Notes: generated from the sequence alone by a model not told the origin. A stretch of DNA of 64,000 nucleotides from Przewalskia tangutica (GCA_029844215.1 CM056725.1:35990485-36054484), one strand, 5' to 3'. Numbered from the stretch's first letter, positions 9,920-21,227 are shown. Numbers and translations are program-made.

Positions 9920-10023
9920 TTTTGTTTCATGTTTTGTTTTATATTCCGCTGATTACTCTGATGTATGTCTACTTGGGTGCCCGAGTAAGGCACCAGTCAC
10001 GGGCCCCGGAACGGGTCGTGACA
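9920..10023 (+). repeat. 5' LTR of element B, 3' end
   Basis: TTTTGTTTCATGTTTTG through GGGTCGTGACA. It matches the end of the 3' LTR at 45657-45750, including the subfamily feature CTACTTGGGTGC in place of CACTAGGGTGC. The rest of this LTR lies left of the window because A interrupts it. Confidence 0.8.
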
Positions 10024-10027
10024 AAAG

Positions 10028-10039
10028 TGGTATCAGAGC
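10028..10039 (+). other. Primer-binding site of element B
   Basis: TGGTATCAGAGC, 4 bases after the LTR end. This is the canonical complement of the initiator tRNA-Met 3' end. Confidence 0.9.
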
Positions 10040-10084
10040 AGTTAATCCTCGGAAAGTGTCTACAGACCGTATCTAGTAGAGTCT

Positions 10085-10120
10085 TGATTATCGGTGTGTT
10101 GTGCACCACACCAATAATCA
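10085..10120 (+). other. Leader hairpin with GTGCAC loop, element B
   Basis: Same stem as in A, with the self-complementary GTGCAC at 10101-10106. Confidence 0.6.
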
Positions 10121-10232
10121 GGAGGCTATAGGATATTTAGGATTGGTTTCCATTCTTCTCACTCTGAGATCGTGCCTTAGAGCTGTGTTATAAGTTGGAC
10201 CCCTCTAACGTAATTCCTTTCCTTTACCAGTT

Positions 10233-11240
10233 ATGCCTCCGCGTAAGGCAACCCGCCCGGCGGCAAGGCAAATGGCGGAGCTGCGAGTAGAGCACGAGGT
10301 TACGAGGCACGAGCCCAATCATCACCCGGGTGGTGCTTCATTCGGGAGTTCGCGGCGACGCCCCGAGAGTCTAGCGCAGCGGCAGCAGTTCCTACTGCGG
10401 CCATGATATTTGAACCTTCAGTTCCACGACCAGTAGCAGGAAGTATGGATTGCAAAGAGACGACCCTGTTACTAGCTATGGATTTAGCAACCAGAGAGTA
10501 TATTATGTACCGGTTTATCACGGGTCTTGATGATTATCTAAGAGAGGGTTGTGCAAGAGTAGCTCTTCAGTCAGGCATGAGCATGGCTCACAGACAAAGC
10601 TTATGCGCGCAGCAGTCGAGAACGTGGGATCGACGGGTTAACCAAGGTCAGCAGAAGAGGGCCAGAATAGCAGGGTCCTTTGGTAACTTTCGAGGCGCAC
10701 CTTCTGCCAGTGATCGTTATGCGCCCGCCCGATCGCAGTGGTCCTCCACAGACTTCAGGACATTCGGGGTATGCAGGAGTTGGTCAGAGCTCCAGGGCTT
10801 CTGGTTCACAGCTATACGTAGGTTCTAGCCAGCCGGGTTCAGATTTTCCTCAGTGTTCACAGTATGGCAGGCGTCATCCCGGGGAATGTCATCTTTTTGT
10901 TGGTGCTTGTTTTACCTGCGGCCGTCAGGGCCATGTGTCGAAAGGGTGTCCTAGTAGGAGGGATGCAAGTAGGAGGACTCAGCCTACCAGATCAGTTGCA
11001 GATTCAGTAGTTCGGAGAGGAAAGGGTGTTAGCCAGAGGAGGCCACCCCCACCTCGGTGTGGCCGTTGTGGTAAGTGTCATTGTGGGGAGTGTCGTACTT
11101 CTTCGACAGCTTGTTTTGCTTGCGGCCAGCATGGCCATTTTGCGAGAAATTGTCCGACCAGAGGTGGCGCGGATATAGAGACTCAGCCTTCAGGATCCGC
11201 GGCTAGTTCATCACCTTTCCTAGCTATCGCAAAGCGGTGA
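10233..11240 (+). pseudogene. gag remnant of element B with two CCHC knuckles
   Basis: Starts MPPRKATRP at 10233. The central core domain is deleted: a frame with RFITGLDDYLREGCARVALQ (about 10510-10570) follows almost directly after the N-terminal part. The C-terminal part is open from 10680 to the stop at 11240 in a different frame. It holds two complete CCHC knuckles, CFTCGRQGHVSKGC and CFACGQHGHFARNC, each preceded by a C-rich or HPGEC-type block. Zinc knuckles of Gag bind genomic RNA. The two-knuckle stretch is the best-kept coding piece in B. At least one frameshift separates it from the front part, so no full Gag is made as the sequence stands. Confidence 0.8.
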
Positions 11241-11769
11241 TTGATTAGAACGACAAAGGGTAGTGAAGCAGTAGATACAGGTATATCCTTAACCCTCTAG
11301 AGATTTGTATGTGTGATAAGATGAGTATATCTTAAGTGTTATGTTCAGATAGCATTGTGTTAATTGTGATTAGAAATCATGGTTAGTTAAAAGGGTAAGA
11401 TTGGGGATAGGGAAAGTGTGAGCCTTAGAATTTTATACGTGGAGACCTTAGAGGTGAGGCCATCTTGAGTAAAAGATTTATTTTTGACCCTTATCGGAGT
11501 GCATAGTATACGTGAGATATGTTTGTGTGATAAGTCCCTGAGTGGTATGAAATGAAAGAGGGTAGTTGAGCTAAGAAGACCACTAAGTTTTCGTGACTCG
11601 ATGGTGAGATTGTTCTGGATCGGGAAACAAGAGTTTTGCGCGATAGCGGGTCGGGTTGAGGACCGATCGCGGGTCAACCCGCGGCCTGTAATGTGGTGGG
11701 GTCAGTTCGGGGTGGTCCCGCCAGGTGGTGGGGTCACGAGGGTGTTAGGCCCAAGTTTAGTTAACCAGC
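11241..11769 (+). other. Internal spacer of element B
   Basis: No recognisable coding sequence. It is collinear with 1231-1789 of A, and parts are shared with C (38550-39070) and K (59700-60240), such as CCTTAACCCTCTAGAG and GTGTTAGGCCCAAG. Confidence 0.6.
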
Positions 11770-12540
11770 GTACGAGTTTGTGGATGCGTTCGACCAGTAG
11801 TCGGGCCGATGAAGTCTGCCCATCTTGTCTTTCAGTCAGGACCGTTTACTCGGCAGTGGGTTATACGAGATGTTATATATCGGGAAGGTTGTAAGGCTGC
11901 ACGAGGTGCCTACTTTCACCTTATGACAGGCAGTGTAGCCCAGGTTACGGCTATTTCTTTTTCTGGAAGTTTTACCAAGCAGGGTTAGGAACTCAGGTGA
12001 GTCTCAGTATCGCATTCACCCTCGGGCCGGTGTTTTGATTTTCAGGGGTTGCTGTGAGGATATTTGCCTCCTGTTGAGGGAGTGTTTTATAGCTACCATT
12101 TCAGTATTCGGATGTCGCCTTATGACGCCTTGTAGGGGCGGTACTGTAGGTTGCCAGTCGATTGGTTCGATGTTGGCAAGGTACATATTGTTGGCTCATA
12201 CTTGATTCAGCAGGATGTAGATAGGGTGAAGCTTATCCAGGAGAGGTTATTGGCAGCTCAGAGTCAACAGAAGTCGTGCGGATGATCGGCGTCGACACTT
12301 GGAGTTCAGGGTGACGTCCGGTCTTTTATGTTGCTATGTTCGGAAAAGTATCGGAGATCCATCCAGAGTGTTCCCAGTTAATGATGACCAAGTTGGAGAT
12401 AGTAACCCAGAGATTTTGGAAACTGAAGCAATAACAGAAATGTGGTAAGTTGTGAGAAAGAGTTCGAGTGTACGAGGAGGGTACGACCAGTAAGGGAAGA
12501 AGCGAGCATGTGGTAAGAGAATAGAAGTGATCATTTCTTT
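11770..12540 (+). pseudogene. Integrase remnant of element B
   Basis: Broken 3' pol sequence. In changing frames I read RTVYSAVGYTRCYI, KVVRLHEVPTFTL, a stretch like LGTQVSLSIAF, then GWFDVGK, then VDRVKLIQERLLAAQS and RRHLEF. A C-terminal IGDPSRVFPVNDDQVGDSNP (about 12340-12410) follows. These match, in order, the integrase core and C-terminal tail of gypsy chromoviruses. Stops and frameshifts separate the pieces. Protease, reverse transcriptase and RNase H are absent. Confidence 0.7.
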
Positions 12541-12720
12541 TGTGAAATGAAGGTGCGAAGGGAGTGTCTTTTAGACCTTGGGTGGGAGCTTTTGTGGTAA
12601 TAGAGGTGATTCCTTGTGGAATTGGATTAAGTAATTGCGCGTGTGTTATTTTGTGGCCAGGTGTGGCATTGGCAACTTGTTTAAGTTAAGAGGAACTTAT
12701 CATTATCCGTCTTGAGAAGG

Positions 12721-12739
12721 AACATTCGGGACGAATGTT
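12721..12739 (+). other. Hairpin before the PPT, element B
   Basis: AACATTCG-GGA-CGAATGTT, identical to that of A and C, 3 bases before the PPT. Confidence 0.6.
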
Positions 12740-12742
12740 TCT

Positions 12743-12755
12743 AAGGAGGGGAGAA
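12743..12755 (+). other. Polypurine tract of element B
   Basis: AAGGAGGGGAGAA just before the 3' LTR start TGTTATACCCC. Confidence 0.88.
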
Positions 12756-13113
12756 TGTTATACCCCGTATTTCCAGAGTATGTACGTGAGGACGTACGTA
12801 CAAAAGTTTAAGCCTTAAGTTAGGCAATGGACGAAATTTGTGCACAACCCCCGAAAAGAATTGTTTTCCGACGAAACGTTTTCCAAACTTTGCGGGGGGA
12901 AAATTATGGTTGCGACATTAATAATTTTTGCGGATTTTTCTGAGAGATGAAATATTTTGGACCAACGAGAGGGCGACACTTGTCACCCGAGTGAAGCGGT
13001 CATGTGGCCGATTGGTTGCACGTTCTTGGCATGTTTTGTGGCCTAAAACTTGGGTCAATGTTTGGAGTGATTTGTGGAGTAGATGGCTAGGGTGCACTTG
13101 TGCAAATCTTCAC
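12756..13113 (+). repeat. 3' LTR of element B, first part
   Basis: The first 358 bases of B's 3' LTR, ending at the TSD TTCAC (13109-13113) where element C enters. The LTR resumes at 42863. Confidence 0.88.
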
Positions 13114-13608
13114 TGTTATACCCCGTAGTTCCAGAGTATGTATGTGAGGACGTACGTACGAGATTACGACAGTAATTTTGGAAAGGAAGAAAGATGCGAT
13201 TTTTCGACGGAAAAGTTTCCGGATTTTGTGAAGGAAAAAAGTTCGTTAATGGGAATTGGATTCCCCGATTTGGTATTCGGACATTTTGGAATATTTGAGA
13301 ATTATGGAATTATATTTCCGGAATTTACGATTTGTGGGGCCCACTTTATTTTTCGGATTTTTGGCATTACGGATATTTTCGGAAGATGAAATATTTTGGA
13401 CCAATAGGAGGGCGACATGTGTCACCCTTAGGTGGCAAGGTTGGACGAAAAATTGGACAAGGATTGGCACGTTTTTCATCTTTTAAAGGCTTAAAATGTT
13501 TGGTCAAGGTTTGGTAGGATATTTGTGGAGTAGATGGATAGGTGGGACCCACACACACATGGCTCAATCTTGGCCACACACTTGCATAGATCCTAGCCCT
13601 TGAATGTC

Positions 13609-13620
13609 CTATAAATATCC
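13609..13620 (+). promoter_or_regulatory. TATA box in 5' LTR of C
   Basis: CTATAAATATCC, 495 bases from the LTR start. As this is the 5' LTR, it is the one that would drive C's transcript. Confidence 0.7.
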
Positions 13621-14471
13621 CCTTAGTTGAATACTTATTTCATCCACACTTTGAGAGTTTCCAAGTCTTGAAAAGTTCCCTCCCCTCTCCTTGATTGTTC
13701 TCGTTTTTAAGCCCTTCCCCTTAGCCAAAGTTGTCCAAAAATTCTTAAAGTCTTAAGTGTTCTTCCTTATTGTATTAGGAAGATTTGTAACCAAAAGTTA
13801 GAAAAGATTTCACACCCCTATCCTAAATACACCCCTCTTGGCCGAAACTAGCCACACTTAGAGCCTAAGTGTTCTTCACTTTTTAGAGTTGAAGTGTTAA
13901 GAGAAGTTGTTTAGAAACTTCTAAGGGTTGCTTGGAGCGGGTTGGAGCGTAAGGAATTGGAGCTAAACGTTGCTCAAGATCGACTTATACCTTGGATAAT
14001 TTTGGGCTTATCGAGGTAAATAATCTTGTCCCTCTATTGTAATTGGAATTACATGTTGTAGTAATATATAGTTTAGTATACTATATATAGAATGAATATT
14101 GAAAAAAATTGAACTGTAATTACATTGGACTGTATTTACAGTAGACTTGTGTAGTATTACTGTGAAGTATAATTGAACACGTCCGGTTAGACGTGTAACC
14201 CCCCCCCCCCGGGAGTTGTTGGCCTGGTAGCGGGCCTGAGTAGAGGAAGAGATTTTTGTGGTTACGGGGGGGGAGGTGCTGCCGAATTTTCTGTAGAATA
14301 AGGAATCTTGCATTTAGAATATTCTACGAAGAGGACTAGGAGTTGATAGGCGTTTTGTGGCCTTTATAGGTTGCAGTACTACGAGTAGCGTATTCTACTT
14401 GAAGAGTGGAAAAGGCTAGCAGGGTTACAGTATTGTGGAGCGTTTTGCTAATTGTCGATAATCGTCGCGAG

Positions 14472-14477
14472 GTATGT
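14472..14477 (+). promoter_or_regulatory. Splice-donor-like motif in 5' LTR of C
   Basis: CGCGAG|GTATGTGAACC matches the plant 5' splice site. A possible acceptor, TGTTGTATCACTAG|GG, lies at 19575-19576 with CTGAT branch-like motifs before it. Splicing would remove about 1.9 kb, not counting D, including the minisatellite. Confidence 0.4.
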
Positions 14478-15321
14478 GAACCTCTTCCTATCCTTCTAGC
14501 ATGATATGTTGTGAACTATGTAGTACGGTAGACGTACATGGGTTAAATGAATTTGGTTGGTTTAAAACATAAAGTGTTATAACGGCTTTATGGGAAGTTG
14601 GTTATAACAACTTTATGCGGGCAAAGAAATGGTTTGTGGTTTTTTTTTTAAAAGATAAAAGACTTGATGTGAAACAATAAGGACTTGGGTTGTGTTAAAA
14701 AGTTGTGAAACCGCTTTAATGAGAAATGAGTAATTGGGTTTTTAAAAGGAATAATGTTATATTGATTTCGGAAATGAGAACAAGTATCGAACAAACCACT
14801 GCAGCGTTAATAAAGGAAAATGTATTGACTAATTAATTATTATTAAAACCAGTAGAAACCTCCATCTGCATAGAAGCTAAGATAAGACAAAATTGTATTA
14901 CATTTTCTAGATCATGGCTGCTTTAATAAGATTGTTATAAACAAGAATAACCTACTCACACATAAGGCATATGTTACTCAACTTGTTTTAAAAGAGAATT
15001 ATGTTATTAAGTGATTAAGACTATGAACTACGAAACCTTTCGAAAATAAGAGACTTGAGTATTTGAAATTAGGCAAACTTCAACTTTTGGAAAAGAAGGT
15101 TGTTACTTGTCTTAAAAAAAGGGGAAATTATTTTGGATTACTTAAAATAATAGTTACTCTGTTTTGGATACTACGAGTGTTGGTATCAGGTGACTTCTTG
15201 TGAAAGAATGGATATTTGTAAGAGAATTGAAGTATGGTAATTTTCTTGTGCTTGCTTGTGATAGCCTTGTTGTGTAAAAGTTGTATTCATATGCTACCGC
15301 GTCTTTCGATGGAGGACCGGT

Positions 15322-15800
15322 ATATTGTTATTATTGTTACATGGACATGTCTGCACCGATGAAGAATTCCGGGGGAATGCGGCCATGCGGTGGGTTAATC
15401 ACCCGGTATATTGTTATTGTTGTTACATGAACATGTCTGCACCGATGCAGAATTCCGGCATGCGACACGCGCGTTAATCACCCGATATATTGTTATTATT
15501 GTTACATGGACATGCTCGCACCGATGCAATCAGGGCATGTGGCTACGCGCAGGTTAATCACCCGGTATATTTGTTATTATTGTTACATGGACATGTCTGC
15601 ACCGATGCAGAATTCCGGGGGCATGCGGCAGGGTTGATTACCCGGTATATTGTTATTATTGTTACATGGACATGTCTGCACCGATGCAGAATTCCGGGGG
15701 CATGTGGCCATGCGGCAGGGTTGATTACCCGGTACATTGTTATTATTGTTGCATCCTGGACATGTCTACACCGATGGAGAATTCGGGCGTGGCCATGCGA
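15322..15800 (+). repeat. 87-bp minisatellite in 5' LTR of C
   Basis: About six copies of an 87-bp unit holding ACATGGACATGTCTGCACCG and GGCATGTGGCCATGCGG. Copies vary by short deletions. The same array is at 41727-42245 in the 3' LTR. The unit length divides by three, which produces long false reading frames on both strands. Confidence 0.9.
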
Positions 15801-16202
15801 ACATGGTTGATGTTGTGGGCGCAAGACCCATAGTTATATTGGAGTGATGACTTTGAGGGCGTGAGTCCCTGACTTGACATGACTGCTTTTATGTTGTGTA
15901 CTGCATTTTGGTTATCATATATGTCTCCTTCTTTATATAGACTATTATGATTTAACTCTGATATTTCGCCACATACTGTACTGCAGATCGACCTCCTTCG
16001 GGGGGCTGTGTTCATGCCGCAGGTAGAGGTACATCGGTTGTTGATCCTCGCTCATAGGATCACAGTTCATCGTTTTGGGAAGCTCCGTTTCTCCGGAGGC
16101 TTATCTTTGGTATAGTCCCCTGTCATTGTAGATATTTGTACATTCAGGGGTATGGCGGGGCCCTGTCCCGTCATAGTTATGTTTACATTCTTAGAGGTCT
16201 GT

Positions 16203-19200
16203 TGTCACGACCCAGCCCCGGGGCCATGACTGGTACCCTACCGGGGTACCCTGTCAGGTATATGTCAGAGAATAGCAGCGGAACATACATAACACATTAC
16301 TTAGAAAAAAAGGGTAATCATTACTGGCCAGCCGATAAGGCTGCCTTCTATAAAACATACTTAAACAAAAGTATAGTAATACAACTGGTTCTTATAGCCC
16401 AAAACACCAACGTGACTACAGACCTCTAGGAATAACAACTGTGGCGGGACAGGGCCCCGCCATACCCCCTGAATGTACAAAAGTCTATAACCTCAGGGAA
16501 TCATACCAAAAAGACAAGCCTCCGGAGAGATGGAGCTTCCCAAGAAATGAACAGTGATCCTAAGAGTGCGGACCAACAAGCTACGTATCTCAACCTGCGG
16601 CATGAACGCAGCCTCGGCCGAGGTCGATAACAGTACCAAGTATGTGAATCAAAATATCAGTAATGAATTCATAACAGCATATATATAAAGCAGGAGACAT
16701 GTATGATAGCCAAACTACAGTACACAACATATACGCAGCCATGTCAAGTCAGGGACTCACGCCCTCTAAGTCATCACTCAAATATAACCATAGGTCTCAT
16801 GCCCATAATATCAATCGTGCCCGTGGAATTCCTTCCTCACTGCCGGCAGTCTATGATGTAACAACACTAAGGAGTACATATGAATACTAGATCCCACCTG
16901 TATCATAAGAACCGTACGAGGCAAGTACGAAGGCATAGCTACCAGATCCACCCGTACCAACAATACTATAACTGAAATCACGAAGCTGACCGGGGCAAGT
17001 GCGATAGCCTCTACCAGATCCACCCTGCGTCACATCGCTGACCGGGGCAAGTACGCAGGCTAACCACCAGATCCACCCTGCATCACACCACTTCGCCCTA
17101 ACCCTGACCGGGGCAAGTACGAAAGCCAACTACCAGATCCACCCTGCATCACGTCTCTGACCGGGGCAGGTACGAGGGCTAACTACTAGATCCACCCTGC
17201 ATCAGTAGACCTCATGGAGAGCTAATCCATGGAATAATACTGTCAACAGGGAAACGAACCCTCATCATGGCCGCATACCCGTGGAATCCTCCATCACCGA
17301 TTTGACGCCCAAATAGACTCATAATTCAATGCTTTTAATTCGAATTGCAATACCATGCCTTTATATAAACCAAGACAATTACCATGCCTTCTTTTCACAT
17401 AAACCAAGAGAATTCTTATTTAAGCAATCCAAAGTACTTTTCAAGGCACATATAGAATAATTCTCAATTAAACAAGCCAAAGTACTATGTACGCATATCT
17501 TCTTTCAAAGCCTCCTTTTTATGTAAAATCCAAGATACTAACACTCGTAGTATCGAGGCGTGTCTATTTTTCAAAGTAAGTTACTACACCTTTAGAAAAA
17601 TCATTTCATAGCTTGAAACCAAGTAACTTCAATTTTCCCACAATCTAGACAACTTATGCTCATTAATCAAAATAGACAACTTTCATAACCTTCCATAAAG
17701 TTATTATAACCAACTTCCCATAAAGCCGTTATACTAACTTTATGCTTTAGAAATTTACGACATCCTTATCCATTCATAAGGCCGTTATAACTAACTTCCC
17801 ATAAAGCCGTTATAACTCCTTATGAACCATTTCGTTCTTTTACTAGCCAAGAGGCTTATACATCAAACAAATTCATACAATTTTCAAAATACTTCAAGCC
17901 TCTTATCCTTTAGAAAACAAGTTTCTTACCTCCAAAAAATTTAAGTCTCTTATCTTTTAGAATAATTCAATATTCAATACTTTCACACCAAAAGTACTCT
18001 ATACTTCATTAGGTCAAGAAAATCCTTGTCTATCTTTTTTAGGATAAACCATTCCTTAAGAACAAGCGGGTTAACTTCTTAACCCAACCAACTTAGACAT
18101 TTTCTTAAAACAAGTCAAGTATAACAAAAGGATTTACTTCATTCAAAACACGACGCTCACCGTACTATATAGTTATAACTACTCATGCTCAAAGGATAAG
18201 AAAGTTTCCACATACCTCTTCGGTCAATCCACTTGCTAAGCTCAAACTACCGCAAGTAATATGCCAACCTATAATAACCATAATACGTTTATTAACCTCT
18301 AATTTCAATGTAGGAATTATCTAAGTTCAAAGCCCCTAAATTCTATGGAAAATCAAAGATTTCCTTTGTTTCTACATACTTTGCCACCTTTTTAAGGTCC
18401 GAATTCAACATCCAAACGCCACTTCTTAGGCCCAACAATCCAAACAATCTCAAGGGGATTACACACCTAAACTTGGGTGTGTAAAAATCTGCCCCAAAAG
18501 GTAAAACAATTAACTTAACAAGTCTAAGGTAGTTTTTAGGCTACAACATGCTCACATAATCTTCTTAACCAATTCTTTCACATCCAAACCATATTTCTTA
18601 CATGCAATGACTCTAAGAGCATTATTCACTACCACAAGTTATTTCTTCTTAACATGCAATACTAGGAACTAATTCTAAAGGAAGAAATGTTACCTTAAAG
18701 CTTTAGCCAAATCTATTCCAACAATTTTGCTAGCCTCCTTTCCAAGAATACCACCACAATAATCTTCACAAGCTAGCCACAAGTTTCCTTCTTGCCTTTT
18801 TCTTTTCAGATTTCTCCTAAGGCTAAAATATCTCTTGGAATTTTAGAGAGAAGGAGGAGCTTGAACTTTTAAGAGAGAAGGGAGAGCTTTTGTCTAAGAG
18901 AGAGATGAAGTATGAAGACTTGGTCAATATAGTGCATGCAAAATCAGATGGGGGGGAACACTTGTCACCCTCCCAAGGTCTTTTAAAAGAAAAATCTGAC
19001 TTTTCCTAAGTTTTTCCGCCCAGAATCCCGCCGGCCATGGCTTTCCCGGCCAAGGCGCTGCAACTCCCGCGACCGGAGATCTTCCGCGCTGCCTCGCATC
19101 CGGCGCCGCGCTGCCGCCTCGTCCAAACACATTTTTGTCCGAATACGCACTGAACTTGTAATTCTCATAACTTTCTACTCCGACGTCCTATCGACGAACG

Positions 19201-19405
19201 GTTGGTTGCGTTGGAATCTAGACTCAACGAACTACGCCCCAGGCCTCTGAAACACTTAGGAACTCTCAATGTATCGGGTCATAGCTCGCCTCAAAGTTGA
19301 CTAAAACCCGTCCGGAACAATCCGTCAACCTATCCTTAGAAAATTTTAAGTCTTACCCCCTTTCGTATGATCTCATGCGCATGACCTGAACTACGGGGTG
19401 TAACA
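16203..19405 (-). mobile_element. Solo LTR D, a second LTR family
   Basis: A minus-strand solo LTR of 3203 bp, from TGTCACGACCC to GGGGTGTAACA, inside C's 5' LTR. The TSD is TCTGT (16198-16202) and TATGT (19406-19410), with one mismatch. C's LTR reads across with the D-free copy at 42640. Its middle differs from the other LTRs, but it shares the termini, the CATAAAGCCGTTATAAC blocks near 17692-17825 and the donor-like motif (minus, near 18213). The LTR start of element G (46372-46506) belongs to the same family. No internal region and no clear TATA box were seen. Confidence 0.88.
16907..17215 (-). repeat. About 52-bp minisatellite in solo LTR D
   Basis: Five or so copies of a unit with GACCGGGGCAAGTACGAAGG and AGATCCACCCTGCATCAC. 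Copy spacings are 52, 66 and 53 bases. E's LTRs carry a related unit. Confidence 0.85.
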
Positions 19406-19629
19406 TATGTAGTACTGTTGTGGGAAGGGTTTGTAAAAAGGACTTAACTGTTCGGTTTGATATATATGTATATATTTTGGAAGGTGACCGTTTTGGTTAG
19501 CCTGTTTCATACTTTATGTCTTGTCTCATGTTTTAGTTTTTATTTCCGCTGATTTTCTCTGATGTTGTATCACTAGGGTGCCCGGGGTAAGACACCAGTC
19601 ACGAGCCCGGGTTCGGGTCGTGACAAAAG

Positions 19630-19641
19630 TGGTATCAGAGC
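19630..19641 (+). other. Primer-binding site of element C
   Basis: TGGTATCAGAGC, 4 bases after the LTR end. Canonical initiator tRNA-Met complement. Confidence 0.9.
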
Positions 19642-19687
19642 AGTTAGTCCTCGGAAAGTGTCTACAGACCGTGTCTAGTAGAGTCTT

Positions 19688-19721
19688 GATTATCGATGTG
19701 TTGTGCACCACATCTATAATC
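19688..19721 (+). other. Leader hairpin with GTGCAC loop, element C
   Basis: GATTATCGATGTG pairs with CACATCTATAATC. Compared with A and B, one G-C pair is replaced by A-U on both arms (19696 with 19713), a compensatory change that supports an RNA stem. GTGCAC is at 19703-19708. Confidence 0.65.
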
Positions 19722-19830
19722 GTGAGGTCAGCAGACATTTAGGATCGTTCCCATTCTTCTCATTCTAAGATCGTGCCTTAGAGCTGTGTTATAAGTTGGA
19801 CCCCTCTGACGTATTTCATTTTTACCAGTT

Positions 19831-20266
19831 ATGCCTCCACGCAAGGCAACCCGCCCGAAGCGGCAAGGCAGGCGGAGCCGCTAGTAGACACGTAGGAGTA
19901 CGAGGCGCAGCCCCGCAAGACTGAGATAGTGCTTCGATGGCGAAGTTTTGCGATGCCACCGCCCCAGCAGAGTTTAGAGTCGCAATGCCGCCGAGACCAC
20001 GCACTGAGCCTTCACCCCACCGCGGCGGAGAGATGGGTTACGCGAGACGGCACGATTAGCCGTGATCGTGGCGACACAGAATAAATGCCGACGCAGCAGC
20101 CCGTAGCACCCGTGGTTCACCAAAGATCGGATAGTTTGAGGCTACGGACTTTTCGAGTCAGAGCCCGCCAGAGTTCTACGGTCGAGGCACGAGGATGATC
20201 CGCAAGAGTTCATCCGACGATTCTGAGGATCACGAGAGTGATCAAGGCTTCGAGATCGAAGTCGGT
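19831..20266 (+). pseudogene. gag remnant of element C, N-terminal part
   Basis: Begins MPPRKATRP at 19831. The frame stops after 17 codons. Fragments around 20150-20220 match the pre-core part of gag (SPPEFYG in G). The piece is cut at 20266 by element E, and the matching core continues at 37803. Whether the early stop is real or caused by base errors at CAG/CTG sites cannot be told here. Confidence 0.7.
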
Positions 20267-20677
20267 TGTCACGACCCGATCCCGCCCGTGGATCGTGCCT
20301 TACCCGCACCCTAGTGATACAACATCGAGAAAATCGGAAATAAAAACTAAAACATGAGACAAGACATAAAGTATGAAACAAAGCAACTAAAACGGTCACC
20401 TTCCCGAATATATACATATATATATCAACTCAACAGCTTAAATCCTTTTACAAACCCCGCCACAACAAGACATGCACTTCTAAGAATGTAACCATAACTA
20501 TGACGACAGTGGCCCGCCATACCCCGAATGTACAAGTAACTACACCGACAGGGACTATACCAAAGATAAGCCTCCGAGAAACGAGCTTCCCAAAATGCTG
20601 AATCATGATCCTATGGCGAGGATCCACAACCGATGTACCTACCGCGCAGATGAACGCAGCCGGCGAGGTCAAGATCG
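20267..20677 (-). repeat. 3' LTR of element E, distal part
   Basis: TGTCACGACCCG onward. The last 411 bases of the minus-strand LTR, matching 34889-35300 of the 5' LTR. F begins at 20678. Confidence 0.82.
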
Positions 20678-21227
20678 TGAACGACTGCCCGGTTCCGCAT
20701 CGTGCCTTACCCTGGGCACCCTAGTGATACATACATCAGAGAAAATCAGCTGAACATAAAACAAGAGATATAATAAATAAACAGGCCAACCAAAATGGCG
20801 CTTTTCAAGATATACATAAAACTCGAATAGTTTAATCCTTTTACAACCTCGCCCACAACAAGATTACATGCACTTAAGATATACATGACTATGACGGACA
20901 GGCTCGCCATACCCCGAATGTACAAGAACCTACAACTCGTGGAACACCTACTAAAAGATAAGCCTCCGAGAAACGGAGCTTCAAATGCGCTGAATCAGTG
21001 ATCCTAAGAGAGAGGAACCACGATCGATGTACTTACTGCAGATTGAACGCACTTCCGGGCGAGGTCAAGATAACAGGTACCAAGTATGTGAAACTGTACA
21101 ATACTGAAAATGAAATCATACTAGTCTATATAAAGCAGGAGACATGTATGATAACCAACTACAGTTCACAACATAAAACAGTCATCACTCGATATAACTA
21201 TGGGTCTCACGCCTCAACATCAATCAG

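Larger units (their letters stand above)
13114..19625 (+). repeat. 5' LTR of element C (split by solo LTR D)
   Basis: Starts TGTTATACCCCG and ends GGGTCGTGACA followed by AAAG and the PBS. It is about 3304 bp after removing D and one TSD copy. It contains a TATA box, the donor-like GAG|GTATGT at 14472 and the 87-bp minisatellite at 15322-15800. Confidence 0.9.

Noticed and set aside
9920..10023. Second LTR end after A as a simple tandem duplication
   Set aside because: It carries the B-type variant CTACTTGGGTGC and matches B's 3' LTR end at 45657-45750 better than A's own end. Nesting explains it.
10680..11240. CCHC zinc-finger frame as a host nucleic-acid-binding gene
   Set aside because: It lies between a PBS/leader and a PPT, follows a gag-type N-terminus and matches gag knuckles in sister elements.
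15322..15800. Regular repeats as a possible CRISPR array
   Set aside because: The copies are contiguous or differ only by small deletions, with no unique spacers, and the setting is a plant LTR.
18924..19168. GC-rich stretch in D with small minus-strand frames, as captured host coding sequence
   Set aside because: Only 60-68 codons, no recognisable domain, and located inside the solo LTR. Capture cannot be supported without a database search.
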